Assembly: GCA_035946175.1 (NCBI GenBank)
Contig: DASYZQ010000026.1
Location: 28,389-92,388 of the forward strand
Direction: 5' to 3'
DNA: 64,000 bases
Source of the DNA: DASYZQ01 sp035946175
GTDB taxonomy: Bacteria > Patescibacteriota > Saccharimonadia > Saccharimonadales > UBA4665
Below are positions 28,078 through 37,420 of the stretch, in pieces (positions within the stretch are counted from its first letter, which is position 1; each line of letters starts with the position of its first letter). Below the pieces are notes generated by a model that saw only the letters and a list, made by a program, of their open reading frames with translations, was not told where the DNA came from and did not search any database. The translations under genes and the position numbers were made by a program.

Positions 28078-28373
28078 AGGCCTGACAAAAATTCCTCTAA
28101 CACAAATGCCCCTGAAGATGTCCAGCGAGGTGACAGCAACGGATCCTGCAGCAGAGTCGCAATTAACAATGTGTAGGACGATGTTTGCCGATTGGTTATA
28201 AGAACAACTTCCATAGAGCAAGGCTGCTAACAACTATCTATTCGTAGCAACACAATTAGCTGGTTTCAACGCTCTCACTGGAGACCCCCCAGACTAGATG
28301 GACTATATAGCTAGTACTATAAGGCTACTTTAACCTCAGCGGCTCTTTCTCTCTTTCCTTGTTTTTTTGGGCC
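28078..28373. other. Intergenic stretch between lepB and rplU
   Basis: About 300 bp with no credible open frame. One imperfect stem, GGTTTC with GAGACC, sits near 28260-28287, and a run of seven T follows CCTTG near 28363 on the plus strand. I see no match to tmRNA, RNase P RNA, SRP RNA or a tRNA. The rpmA gene that normally follows rplU is not here. Confidence 0.3.
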
Positions 28374-28679
28374 CTATGCGATCTTCGTGATCCTGAGTCT
28401 TGTATTTCGTTGTCGGTGACCACGAGTCTTATGGACTCTCTTTTTTGCCTTATGGCGTATTGCTGTGGTCTTTTGCGTTTTGATCTCTGACTCTACGATT
28501 TCAGCGGTAACCTTAGCCTCGTCTAGACGTGGAGTGCCGACTTTTATATCATTGCCATCGATGATCAAGAGTGGACTAAAATCTATCGTCTTTTTGTCGA
28601 CATGCAGAAGCTCAGCATCAATGATTTGATCCTTTTCGACAAGATATTGCCTATTGCCAACTTCAATAACTGCCTTCAT
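28374..28679 (-). CDS. rplU: 50S ribosomal protein L21
   Basis: The 101-aa protein begins MKAVIEVGNRQYLVEKDQII, the L21 N-terminus, and ends in the basic HKAKKRVHKTRGHRQRNTRLRITKI that binds 23S rRNA. AGAGAGAAGG lies upstream of the start. L27 normally follows; it is absent from this window. Confidence 0.95.
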   Translation of the reverse strand: MKAVIEVGNRQYLVEKDQIIDAELLHVDKKTIDFSPLLIIDGNDIKVGTPRLDEAKVTAEIVESEIKTQKTTAIRHKAKKRVHKTRGHRQRNTRLRITKIA

Positions 28680-28747
28680 ATTCCGTAGAACCTTCTCTCT
28701 TCGGTATTATGCATAATTTTAACAGAAGTGTTACTGTATGTAAATGC

Positions 28748-31675
28748 TCAGGGTCGACTGTTTTCTTCTCTATGCACTTGCAATGATATGGTGAGAGGCA
28801 AGCCATCCACTTCGCAATCAAGACTGTCGGCGAAAGTTTGATCCATCACCAATTCATTAGCCAATGTTTCCGATATTATAGTAGCGCTGTGCTCCGAGAT
28901 AGCCCTTCGTAGTTCGTCATCAGTGGTTGATAGGCTTAACCGTATACGATTATCCACTTGTAACTTGAACTTCTTTCGGGCACTTTGGATATGACGTATA
29001 ACCTCCCGGGCCTTTCCTTCACGTCGTAACTTTGGCGTTATAGTAGTATCAAGCCGAACTAGATATGGCTTGGCTGATTCAGGTGGTGCCTCGGTAACTA
29101 TAACTTCCTTCACATTAAGCTCATCTTTTACAATTTGCTGATAGTGCTGCAGTATATCGTGAGTAGCCGGAATGCTACGCATATGTAATTGTACTCGGTT
29201 GAGCGGTTGGCGGACTTTAATCCCGGCAGCTGCGCGTTGTGAAAGCCCCTGTTCAATATCTGCCCTAATATCTGCCATTTGCTGTAGCACCAGATCGTTA
29301 ATCCGCCCCACTTCTGGCCAATCTCTCAAGTGTACGGATTCATCCCCGGTCAACTTTTTATATAGTTCTTCTGCCAGGAAAGGCGTAAATGGCGCCAGAA
29401 CATGCGCTAGCTGCACTAGGACATAGTGTAGTGTTTGATACGCCGTTTGCTTATCGTCATCATCCTCGGTCTTCCAGAATCGCCGTCTTGAACGTCGAAC
29501 GTACCAATTTGAGGCATCATCGATAAAGGGCAATACTGGCGCTAAGGCGCCTGGGATATCATATCGCCGCATATTGGTGTCTACTGCATCTATGAGCTGA
29601 TGGAGACGCGAAACAATCCACTGATCGAGTGGATTACTCAATCTGTCGCCTGGATCTTTGACTTCTCCGTCCCATTCCCAATTATCAACGTCAGCATAGA
29701 GCGTGAAGAAGTCATACATATTCCAGATCATGGCCAACTTACGCTGAACATCGGAAACCTCTTTATCTTGTAGCGAATAGTCTTCGCCGTTCATAACTGG
29801 GCTACTCATCAACAGGAATCTCAGCGCGTCGGCGCTGTAAAGATCCATAAGTTCGTTTGGGTCAGTGTAATTCCCATATGATTTACTCATTTTACGACCA
29901 TCGTTGCCTGCCAAGTTACCTGTTACGATGACATGTTTGAAGGCATTGTGACCAAAGAGAGCCACATTGACTGCATGCATGTAGTAAAACCACGCCCGTA
30001 CTTGGCCTATATATTCAACAACGAAATCTCCAGGATAGTTCTGCTCAAATTTTTGAACATTATCAAATGGATAATGAAATTGAGCAAATGGCATACTACC
30101 ACTCTCAAACCAGCAGTCCATCACCTTGTCTATACGCCGATATTCGATGCCATCTATAGTAAATATTACACCATCGATCCATGGCCTATGGTAGTCGTCG
30201 AGCTCTACACCAGATAGCTCCTTAAGCTCTCGATAACTGCCAACTACTTTAATGTGGTCCTTCCCCTGGGCATCAGTTCCTTTCCATACTGGCATAGCGG
30301 TCGCCCAGAAGCGGTCACGGCTGAGATTCCAGTCTGGCGCCGCCTCAATGGTCTTAGCAAATCTGCCCTGTTTTAAGTGCTCAGGGAACCAGCTGATATT
30401 GCCATTTTCTTCTAACATTTCGTTGCGCTGGCTCGCAATATCCATAAACCAACTTGGATGAGCTCGGTACATAAGTCTCGTATTGCACCGGTAGCAGTGT
30501 GGGTAACTGTGCTGTATATATTCAATCTTCCAGACTATTCCCTCCTTAAGTAACTCCTTGGCAATTTCTTTATCGGCATCCCAAACGTATTGCCCTTTCC
30601 ATCTACCTGATTTATAAAAACCATTTTCATCAATTACAGATATAATCGGCATGCCCTCTTCTTGAGCCATGATGAAATCTTCCTCACCATAGGCGGGAGC
30701 CGAATGAACGATACCAGTGCCCTCTTCAAGCGATACGTAATCTTCGTGATAGATAGTATGTGCCTTGGCACCATGATCCTCAAAAAGTGGTTCCATCCTC
30801 TTGCCAACTAATTCCTTACCCTTGAAGCTACGAATGATCTTGTAGGGCAATGGCTGATGTTTCTCATCGGTGAGAACTTTCGGAAGTAAATCTTGAGCTA
30901 GAATTAATCGCTCACCCGCGACCTCTACCTCCACATAATCAAAAGCCTTGTTAACAGCTACCGCTACATTGGCAGGTAGGGTCCATGGAGTCGTCGTCCA
31001 CGCTAGAATAAAGGCATCACTATCACGGAGCTTAAATTTGACATACACACTCGGGTCATTTACTTCCCTATAAGAGCCCGCGTCCATTGTAACTTCCGCT
31101 TTAGATAGTGGTGTCGCATCGCGCACACAATATAACAGGACTTTCTCGCCTTCATAGATCTTGCCTCGTTCGTATAACTCTTTGAAGGCCCACCAGATCG
31201 ACTCCATGTAATTCTTATCCATGGTACGGTAAGCGCCGTCGAAGTCTACCCAGCGACCTATCCTGTCAATCGTATCTTCCCAGAGTGAACCGGTTTGAAT
31301 CATATTGTCCCGGCATGTCCGAATGTAGTCCTCGAGCGATATTTTTGTACCAATATCCCGCCTATCCTTAACTCCCAGCTTTTTTTCGGTGAAGACCTCC
31401 GCTGGTAATCCATGGCAATCCCAACCCCAGACCCGTTCTACGTGTTTCCCCTTCATAGTCCAGTAACGCGGCACTACGTCTTTAGCCGTGGTGGCCAGGA
31501 GTGTACCAACATGAGGGACCCCCGTGATAAAAGGCGGTCCGTCATAAAAGACATACGAGTCGCTAGCTGACCGACGCTCTATGGACCGCTTAAAGGTCTC
31601 ATGCTCTTTCCAATAATGGATAAGCTCTTTCTCATATTCAACTGGTTTGCGTCGAGTGCCTTGCTTGAACTTCAT
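28748..31675 (-). CDS. ileS: Isoleucine--tRNA ligase
   Basis: This 975-aa class I synthetase has the CP1 editing domain in the middle, KMSKS in DGRKMSKSYGNYTD (about 600) and a C-terminal tRNA-binding domain with an anticodon-binding helical part. The block WGWDCHGLPAEVFTEKKLG resembles the eukaryote-like IleRS2 group more than the E. coli type. The HIGH-type motif reads PHVGT (about 50-54), with Thr in the place of the second His. SD AGGAG lies 6 nt before the ATG at 31675. A T-box leader precedes it, so expression should respond to uncharged tRNA-Ile. Confidence 0.94.
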   Translation of the reverse strand: MKFKQGTRRKPVEYEKELIHYWKEHETFKRSIERRSASDSYVFYDGPPFITGVPHVGTLLATTAKDVVPRYWTMKGKHVERVWGWDCHGLPAEVFTEKKLGVKDRRDIGTKISLEDYIRTCRDNMIQTGSLWEDTIDRIGRWVDFDGAYRTMDKNYMESIWWAFKELYERGKIYEGEKVLLYCVRDATPLSKAEVTMDAGSYREVNDPSVYVKFKLRDSDAFILAWTTTPWTLPANVAVAVNKAFDYVEVEVAGERLILAQDLLPKVLTDEKHQPLPYKIIRSFKGKELVGKRMEPLFEDHGAKAHTIYHEDYVSLEEGTGIVHSAPAYGEEDFIMAQEEGMPIISVIDENGFYKSGRWKGQYVWDADKEIAKELLKEGIVWKIEYIQHSYPHCYRCNTRLMYRAHPSWFMDIASQRNEMLEENGNISWFPEHLKQGRFAKTIEAAPDWNLSRDRFWATAMPVWKGTDAQGKDHIKVVGSYRELKELSGVELDDYHRPWIDGVIFTIDGIEYRRIDKVMDCWFESGSMPFAQFHYPFDNVQKFEQNYPGDFVVEYIGQVRAWFYYMHAVNVALFGHNAFKHVIVTGNLAGNDGRKMSKSYGNYTDPNELMDLYSADALRFLLMSSPVMNGEDYSLQDKEVSDVQRKLAMIWNMYDFFTLYADVDNWEWDGEVKDPGDRLSNPLDQWIVSRLHQLIDAVDTNMRRYDIPGALAPVLPFIDDASNWYVRRSRRRFWKTEDDDDKQTAYQTLHYVLVQLAHVLAPFTPFLAEELYKKLTGDESVHLRDWPEVGRINDLVLQQMADIRADIEQGLSQRAAAGIKVRQPLNRVQLHMRSIPATHDILQHYQQIVKDELNVKEVIVTEAPPESAKPYLVRLDTTITPKLRREGKAREVIRHIQSARKKFKLQVDNRIRLSLSTTDDELRRAISEHSATIISETLANELVMDQTFADSLDCEVDGLPLTISLQVHREENSRP

Positions 31676-31680
31676 ATTAT

Positions 31681-31867
31681 CTCCTACTAAAAATCACCTC
31701 TTCGGCCATCGGAACCCTATCGTTGCAGGGTGGTACCATCCGATTTCCTTTGAGGTGATGATAATCTCAAAAGCACTTATTTATTGGCTGTTACGGGCTC
31801 CCCGTCAGGCTCTACTTGGACAGCAATGCCGACCGTTCTTCCTGCTGCATTCGTGGTTGATAGCCAC
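31681..31867 (-). promoter_or_regulatory. T-box riboswitch leader of ileS
   Basis: On the minus strand, helix A1 (ATCGGA, 31744-31739, with TCCGAT, 31713-31708) and helix A2 (ACCCT, 31731-31727, with AGGGT, 31718-31714) flank the 7-nt bulge TGGTACC (31738-31732). This is the antiterminator or antisequestrator layout of T-boxes. TGGT can pair with the ACCA end of uncharged tRNA. An upstream hairpin (31867-31853) shows the Ile codon ATC in its loop and may be a reduced stem I. ATCACCTC before and GAGGTGAT after the T-box are complementary and enclose it. No clear intrinsic terminator is seen, so control is probably of translation; the stretch GATTTTTAG leaves a transcriptional mode possible. 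Confidence 0.8.
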
Positions 31868-31871
31868 TTAT

Positions 31872-31900
31872 TCTATATTAAATAGAGAGCATGTTGTTAA
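31872..31900 (-). promoter_or_regulatory. Promoter of the ileS leader
   Basis: Minus-strand TTAACA (31900-31895) and TATAGA (31877-31872) are 17 bp apart. Initiation about 7 nt downstream would begin just at the first hairpin of the T-box leader. Confidence 0.5.
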
Positions 31901-31942
31901 ATTGTATCTTTACTATACTAGACTTCGCCAGGAGGTGCAACC

Positions 31943-32209
31943 TCAATTATAGAGATACCCAACCACTTCATCCATGAGAGGCAGTTGGCCCTGCCAGGCA
32001 TTTCTAACTGAACCGTCATCTGCGAGCGCTAGAATAGCTGGGTATGACATTATGTCATAGAGGTTGGCCGTAGCGGCACCATCGCGAGTATTTATGCTCA
32101 ATATCTCTAATTTTTTTCCGATATCATGTAGGCGCTGAAAGTCATGCGCAAAGCCCTCGACGGCGGTGGCATGTTCTGAATTGGGACGGTACAGAATAAG
32201 TAGCTTCAC
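31943..32209 (-). CDS. Small thioredoxin-fold protein without CxxC
   Basis: The 88-aa sequence follows a thioredoxin-like pattern: beta strand MKLLILYRPNSEHA, helix, strand KLEILSINTRDGAA, then the cis-proline region SYPAILALADDGSVRNAWQG. The place of the CxxC is taken by RPNSEHA, so it cannot do disulfide exchange. It follows nrdJ by 69 bp on the same strand. A role beside the reductase is only suggested by position. Confidence 0.65.
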   Translation of the reverse strand: MKLLILYRPNSEHATAVEGFAHDFQRLHDIGKKLEILSINTRDGAATANLYDIMSYPAILALADDGSVRNAWQGQLPLMDEVVGYLYN

Positions 32210-32278
32210 GAAGGAAGCATACCAAAGACTATACCATTATTTCAACCACAACCGTCACAATAGTCCTTGAATAGGTCC

Positions 32279-35149
32279 CTAGCTACAGCCTGTTGTTGAG
32301 CCACAACTCGTACAGACATAACAGCTACCAGACCTCTGTGTCTGATTGCCGCAATTGTAGCAGAGTGGAGCATTACTATCTTGACGACTATTAGTAGTAG
32401 TCTCGATTCGCTTATTCTCTGCATCAATACGTTCCTCGACAATTGAGGTATCTGCCGCTTCACTTGCCGGTTGTCCCATATTAAGGCTCTCTGAGACTGG
32501 GTTCATCGGGGGATCTTTTATAACCTGACTATCTGTCGTAAACTGCATAGCCTGTTGCGTCTCTGGCATATCCTCTAACGAGGCAAGGCCTAGCTCAAGC
32601 CGGTCGTCGTAGGAAAGATAATCCAGCGCCAAGCGACGAAATATATAATCGGTGATAGAGCTGGCCGTACGGATTTCGGGATCATCAGTTACACCAGATG
32701 GAGCGTAGCTCGTACTCATCATACTACGAACATAAGCTTTTAATGGAACCCCGTACTGCAGACCATGACTAACACTGATAGAGTAAGCATCAAGCATACC
32801 GTGGAGTGTTGAACCCTGCTTAGCAACGCTGATAAACAACTCTCCGGGAGTACCGTCCTCATATTCACCGACAGTGAAAAACCCCTTTAGATCTGCCACA
32901 CGGAACTTATAGGTTTTACTATTGCGTTTTCGCGGGAGTAATCGGCGCACAGCACCCTTAACCATCACTTTACTATTGAGCGCATTAACTGCTGCAACAG
33001 CAGTGTTCGGGGAAGATACAGCCACCGCCGGAGTTGTAGCCATAATTTCTTCCTTTTTCTCATCACCTTCTTTCTTGGCCATCGATAACGGCTGAGCAAC
33101 CTTACAGTTGTCCCGATAAATCGCTATTGCCTTGATCCCCATATGCCAGGCATCGATATGCAACTGCTCAACATCCTCAACACTGGCATCTTCAGGCATA
33201 TTAACAGTCTTACTGATCGCACCGGATATAAAGGGCTGCACAGCGGCCATCATTTTGACGTGACCCGAATAATGGATAGCATTATCCCCCATAGAGCAAG
33301 CAAATACGTCGTTATGCTCCTCTTTCAAGTCAGGAGCGCCTGTCACGGTCTTTTCTTCGTCAATATATCTAACAATGGCGTCAATCTGGGTCTTGCTATA
33401 GCCAAGAGCCTTAAGCGCCCGAGGGACCGTCTGATTGACAATAGTCATAGTCCCACCACCGACGAGCTTTTTAACCTTCGCCAAACCAAGATCTGGCTCA
33501 ATACCTGTAGTATCGCAATCCATCATAAGGCCAATCGTGCCCGTCGGCGCCAAAACAGTTGCCTGTGAATTGCGAACGCCATATAGCTCGCCTAGCTCTA
33601 CCGCTTCGTCCCAGGCATTGGCAGCTGCACTGAGGAGATCTTCAGACACTAAGCTAGCATTAATCTTGGAAATTTCCCGGCGGTGCATTCGTAGCACTTG
33701 TAGCATAGCCTCACGATCCTTGTTGAAGCCAGCAAATGGACCGACTCGTTTAGCAATCTTAGCGCTTACAGCATAAGCATGCCCAGTCATTAATGCTGTA
33801 ACCGCGGCGGCCTGGGCTCTTCCTTCGTCCGAGTCATACGGCAAACCCTGTGCCATAAGAAGTGCCCCAAGATTAGCGTAGCCCAAGCCGAGCTCTCGAT
33901 AGGCACGAGCGTTTTTCGTGATTCGTTCCGTCGGATATGAGCTATACCCGACCAGTATCTCTTGAGCGGTAAATATAAGTTCCACTGTGTGTTTGAAGGC
34001 CTCTATATCAAACGTGTTGTCCGCACGCAAGTATTTCAACAGGTTAATGCTCGCAAGATTACAAGCCGAGTTGTCCAGATGCATGTATTCCGAACAAGGG
34101 TTGCTACCGTTAATCCGACCTGCCTTGGGCGTAGTGTGCCAACGGTTAATAGTCGTGTCGAACTGCATACCGGGATCAGCGCACTCCCAAGCAGCCTTAG
34201 CGATCTCACGAAAGAGCTCACGTGCCTTTATGGTCTTAACTACTTTGCCGGTAGTGACCGTTTTGAACTGCCAGTCGGCGTTATCCAAGACAGCCTGCAT
34301 GAATTCATCGGTCACGCGAACCGAATTATTGGCATTCTGATATTGCACTGAAAAAATATCCCTACCGTCCAGTGTCATATCAAAGCCCGCCTGTTGCAGT
34401 ACTCGCGCCTTACGCTCCTCGATCGCCTTGCACCAGACAAATTCGAGGACATCGGGATGATCGGAGTTTAAGATAACCATTTTTGCCGCCCGGCGCGTCT
34501 TGCCGCCACTCTTGATCGCCCCCGCCACAGAATCTGCCCCGCGCATAAAGCTCAGTGGCCCGGAGGCCTTGCCCGCACTCTTCCCCAAAGATTCAAATGA
34601 GGAACGAATCGTGCTTATATTGACTCCCGAGCCCGAACCGCCCCTAAAGATCATACCTTCCTCTCTATACCAGTTTAAGATAGACTCCATGGTGTCTTCT
34701 ACGCCCAGTATGAAACAGGCGCTAGCCTGTTGAGCCCGCTCAGTCGCACCGATATTAAACCATACTGGTGAGTTGAATGCTGCACGCTGCGTAGCCAGCA
34801 CATACTTCAGTTCTTCTCGAAAATCTTCGGCTTCATCATCACTCTCGAAATAGCCCTCTTGATAACCGTGCCGTGTAATAGTATCGACAACTCGGTCAAT
34901 CAATTCCTTGAGGGAACTTTCCCGACTTGCAGTACCAGGTGTCCCCGTGAAGTATTTCTGGGCAACAATGTTAATTGCGTTCAACGACCAACCCTCTGAA
35001 AACTCTACCCCCCGCTGCTCAAACACCGGCGTATTTGTCAGCGGATTCATGATTACAGAGTCCTGTTTAGTCCAACGAAGCAAATCATATGCTTTCGTTC
35101 TGGGTTGAGTGAATAATCGCCCAACCGATAGATCAGTTGTTTGTCCCAT
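32279..35149 (-). CDS. nrdJ: Class II (adenosylcobalamin-dependent) ribonucleotide reductase
   Basis: The 956-aa enzyme reduces ribonucleotides to deoxyribonucleotides using a B12-derived radical. The NPCSEYMHLDNSACNLASINL active-site block is split here as SNPCSEYMHLD and DNSACNLASINL. The second conserved Cys pair and the zinc-ribbon C-terminus, CYNCGNQ and YVCTSCGSTTGCS, are visible. The ATG at 35149 follows GAGGG by 6 nt; ATGs at 35173 and 35224 have no such site. No cobalamin synthesis gene is in the window, so B12 is probably scavenged. The nrdR gene lies immediately upstream. Confidence 0.94.
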   Translation of the reverse strand: MGQTTDLSVGRLFTQPRTKAYDLLRWTKQDSVIMNPLTNTPVFEQRGVEFSEGWSLNAINIVAQKYFTGTPGTASRESSLKELIDRVVDTITRHGYQEGYFESDDEAEDFREELKYVLATQRAAFNSPVWFNIGATERAQQASACFILGVEDTMESILNWYREEGMIFRGGSGSGVNISTIRSSFESLGKSAGKASGPLSFMRGADSVAGAIKSGGKTRRAAKMVILNSDHPDVLEFVWCKAIEERKARVLQQAGFDMTLDGRDIFSVQYQNANNSVRVTDEFMQAVLDNADWQFKTVTTGKVVKTIKARELFREIAKAAWECADPGMQFDTTINRWHTTPKAGRINGSNPCSEYMHLDNSACNLASINLLKYLRADNTFDIEAFKHTVELIFTAQEILVGYSSYPTERITKNARAYRELGLGYANLGALLMAQGLPYDSDEGRAQAAAVTALMTGHAYAVSAKIAKRVGPFAGFNKDREAMLQVLRMHRREISKINASLVSEDLLSAAANAWDEAVELGELYGVRNSQATVLAPTGTIGLMMDCDTTGIEPDLGLAKVKKLVGGGTMTIVNQTVPRALKALGYSKTQIDAIVRYIDEEKTVTGAPDLKEEHNDVFACSMGDNAIHYSGHVKMMAAVQPFISGAISKTVNMPEDASVEDVEQLHIDAWHMGIKAIAIYRDNCKVAQPLSMAKKEGDEKKEEIMATTPAVAVSSPNTAVAAVNALNSKVMVKGAVRRLLPRKRNSKTYKFRVADLKGFFTVGEYEDGTPGELFISVAKQGSTLHGMLDAYSISVSHGLQYGVPLKAYVRSMMSTSYAPSGVTDDPEIRTASSITDYIFRRLALDYLSYDDRLELGLASLEDMPETQQAMQFTTDSQVIKDPPMNPVSESLNMGQPASEAADTSIVEERIDAENKRIETTTNSRQDSNAPLCYNCGNQTQRSGSCYVCTSCGSTTGCS

Positions 35150-35220
35150 AGTACCCTCACTTTTGCTAGTCATTGTAGCTAGCAAATATTTATTAATTTT
35201 AATATTTGTTAGAGTTGCCC

Positions 35221-35236
35221 GCACTCTCTCTTGTGT
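35221..35236 (-). promoter_or_regulatory. Candidate NrdR box before nrdJ
   Basis: Minus strand ACACAAGAGAGAGTGC agrees with the NrdR box consensus acaCwAtATaTwGtgt at 12 of 16 positions, including both CAC and GTG arms. It lies about 70 bp before the nrdJ start. No second box at the usual spacing is evident. Confidence 0.4.
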
Positions 35237-35269
35237 CGTCAGCTCCCCTCAAGCCTCATTGCCATACAA

Positions 35270-35298
35270 GTTATAGTACAGCAGCACAAAACATACAA
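35270..35298 (-). promoter_or_regulatory. Candidate nrdJ promoter
   Basis: Minus strand TTGTAT (35298-35293) and TATAAC (35275-35270) with a 17-bp spacer. The leader would be about 115 nt and contains the NrdR-box-like site and an AT-rich inverted repeat (AACAAATATT with AATATTTGCT, about 35182-35212). Confidence 0.4.
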
Positions 35299-35385
35299 GT
35301 TTTTTGAGCCGCTCTATTTTGACTGTGCTCGCAGGCGAACATGACCTCAGGGGAGTTGACAATAATCCTAGGGGGATAGCCTCTC

Positions 35386-35859
35386 TCAGTCAGGTTTTTT
35401 CTGAACCGCATACCGCTTGATGTGCGATAACTCTCTTTCGAAACCAGTTATATCCTTAAATCTTCGATATACACTGGCGAATCGCACATATGCTACCTCA
35501 CTTAATTGCATAAGTCGGTCCATTACGAGCTCGCCTATCTTAGTTGATGCAACTTCTGATTCTCCGCAGGCATATAGCTGCTGTTCAACTTCAGAGACAA
35601 GCCGTTCGAGTTGTAAAGCACTGACTGGAGTCTTCTCACAAGCTCTATAGAGGCCATTAAGCAACTTCTCCCTATTAAAAAGCTGGCGCGTACCATCTTG
35701 TTTGACGACAATGAGCTGTGGCCGTTCAATGCGCTCATATGTAGTAAAACGATAGCCACACCGCGTGCATAGTCGACGGCGACGGATTGCTCGACCATCA
35801 GCAGCCTCTCGTGATTCGATAACTTTGGTATCGGCATATTGGCATTGATTACATCTCAT
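35386..35859 (-). CDS. nrdR: Transcriptional repressor NrdR
   Basis: The 157-aa protein has a zinc ribbon with two Cys pairs (RCNQCQY and LCTRCGYRF) and an ATP-cone domain (about 47-137) containing VVKQDGTRQLFNREKLLNGLYRACEK. It represses ribonucleotide reductase genes when dATP is high. The gene precedes nrdJ on the same strand with a 236-bp gap that holds a promoter. Two box-like sites lie upstream of nrdR itself. Confidence 0.95.
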   Translation of the reverse strand: MRCNQCQYADTKVIESREAADGRAIRRRRLCTRCGYRFTTYERIERPQLIVVKQDGTRQLFNREKLLNGLYRACEKTPVSALQLERLVSEVEQQLYACGESEVASTKIGELVMDRLMQLSEVAYVRFASVYRRFKDITGFERELSHIKRYAVQKKPD

Positions 35860-35898
35860 GGTTGCCCTACCTCCACTTTTGATTGTTATTAATGTGCA

Positions 35899-35947
35899 TC
35901 ACCACATATAGTGCCTATTAATATAAATCATACCCTACTCATAGTGC
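35899..35947 (-). promoter_or_regulatory. Pair of NrdR-box-like sites before nrdR
   Basis: Plus-strand TCACCACATATAGTGC (35899-35914) and ACCCTACTCATAGTGC (35932-35947) match the 16-bp NrdR consensus at 12 and 11 positions and start 33 bp apart, about three helical turns. The layout fits autoregulation by NrdR. Confidence 0.45.
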
Positions 35948-35994
35948 TTTGCAAGGTGCAGGGGTATGTACTATTCACTACGAGATAGGCCAAT

Positions 35995-37296
35995 TTACTT
36001 CTTACCTTTTTCGTCATCCTTGCGTCTCTTGGTAAGGCGACGCAGGAAAGAGGGCTTCGCAAGCTCATCGATCACCCGGTCCGATGGTTGGTCATCATCA
36101 CTTAAGCTAATTACAGTATCGTCTGACGTCGTGGTCGTGTGATCAAGTGTCCATATATTTGGTGGCATGCTATTATCCCCAAAATCGCTAACTGGCTGAT
36201 CTTCGTCAAGAGATACGTCCAAACTCTTCATATCCCTCTCCTCTACTTTTGCAGACCCAAGATTCCTGCCTACGACGCCCTGCGGTTGTTGTAACTCATC
36301 GGTCGATGAATCCGCCAAGGCGAGGGGACGATCGGTAAAGTAGGAGGCATCAAAACCCGTAGCGACGACCGTTACGATTACCTCCCCATCAATTTTATCA
36401 TCAATTGTAGCACCAAATATAATATTGGCTTCGGGATCTGCGGCACTAGTAATAGCCTCCGCGGCACTGTTAATTTCGTGCATCGACAAATCATTGCCGC
36501 CTATGACGTTAAAGAGAACCCCCCGAGCACCATCGATTGAGACTTCAAGAAGCGGAGAATCGATAGCTTGCTGTGCTGCCTGAACAGCTCTGTTTTCGCC
36601 ACTCGCACGCCCAATTCCCATAAGCGCAGATCCCGCGTTGCTCATGACGGCCTTGACGTCAGCAAAGTCAAGATTAATTAGGCCATGTACCGCGATCAGA
36701 TCAGATATGCCTTGGACACCTTGGCGCAATACATCGTCGGCCACCTTGAATGCTTCCATGAGGGGCGTCTGACGATCAATTGTCTGCAATAACCGGTCGT
36801 TCGGAATAATTATAAGGGTGTCAACTGCTTTACGGAGATTTTCAATTGCCTCTTCGGCGTTCCGACGACGTTTTTCTCCCTCAAAGGCAAACGGTTTAGT
36901 AGCAAAACCAACCACCAAAACACCAAGATCTTTGGCTATCTTAGCAACAATATGGCCAGCACCACTTCCGGTACCACCTCCCGCCCCAATCGTGACAAAG
37001 ACCATGTCGGCACCTTCTAGCGCTTTCTTGATCTCCTCTCGAGATTCTTCGGCAGCCTGTTGGCCAATCCGAGGATCTGCGCCTGCGCCAAGGCCACGAG
37101 TAGTATCTTTGCCGATGTGAATCTTCACTTGAGCTTTAGAGTGATGAAGCGCTTGTGCATCAGTGTTAACAGCAACAAATTCAACTCCTTCCACGCCCGC
37201 TTCAACCATACGATTTATGGCAGCTCCACCTGCTCCACCAATGCCGACCACCTTTATACGTGCAAAAGTTTCTATAGCCGGTGCTACTTGAGGCAT
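35995..37296 (-). CDS. ftsZ: Cell division protein FtsZ
   Basis: The 433-aa tubulin homologue has the nucleotide-binding start [16 protein letters not shown], the tubulin signature GGGTGSGAG and the T7-loop [11 protein letters not shown]. After the core (about residue 320) comes an acidic linker of ~85 residues and a C-terminal [13 protein letters not shown], similar to the DIPxFLRR peptide that binds FtsA. It polymerises into the division ring. TATACT lies upstream of a ~40-nt leader with GAGAGGGAA. It is directly downstream of ftsA. Confidence 0.96.
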   Translation of the reverse strand: MPQVAPAIETFARIKVVGIGGAGGAAINRMVEAGVEGVEFVAVNTDAQALHHSKAQVKIHIGKDTTRGLGAGADPRIGQQAAEESREEIKKALEGADMVFVTIGAGGGTGSGAGHIVAKIAKDLGVLVVGFATKPFAFEGEKRRRNAEEAIENLRKAVDTLIIIPNDRLLQTIDRQTPLMEAFKVADDVLRQGVQGISDLIAVHGLINLDFADVKAVMSNAGSALMGIGRASGENRAVQAAQQAIDSPLLEVSIDGARGVLFNVIGGNDLSMHEINSAAEAITSAADPEANIIFGATIDDKIDGEVIVTVVATGFDASYFTDRPLALADSSTDELQQPQGVVGRNLGSAKVEERDMKSLDVSLDEDQPVSDFGDNSMPPNIWTLDHTTTTSDDTVISLSDDDQPSDRVIDELAKPSFLRRLTKRRKDDEKGKK

Positions 37297-37420
37297 AACA
37301 ACTGTTCCCTCTCTTTACGATCCATATCGAAGAGTATAGCTTAGGTCTGGTTTGAGTTCAATAAATTTGTACGGGGCGCTTTGATTAGAATCCGATAGAG
37401 TATATTGTGTACGCAGAAAT

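Noticed and set aside
28078..28373. tmRNA, RNase P RNA or 6S RNA in the lepB-rplU gap
   Set aside because: None of the conserved cores of these RNAs could be found on either strand.
35225..35385. Cobalamin riboswitch before nrdJ
   Set aside because: The leader has inverted repeats, but the conserved B12-box core was not found.
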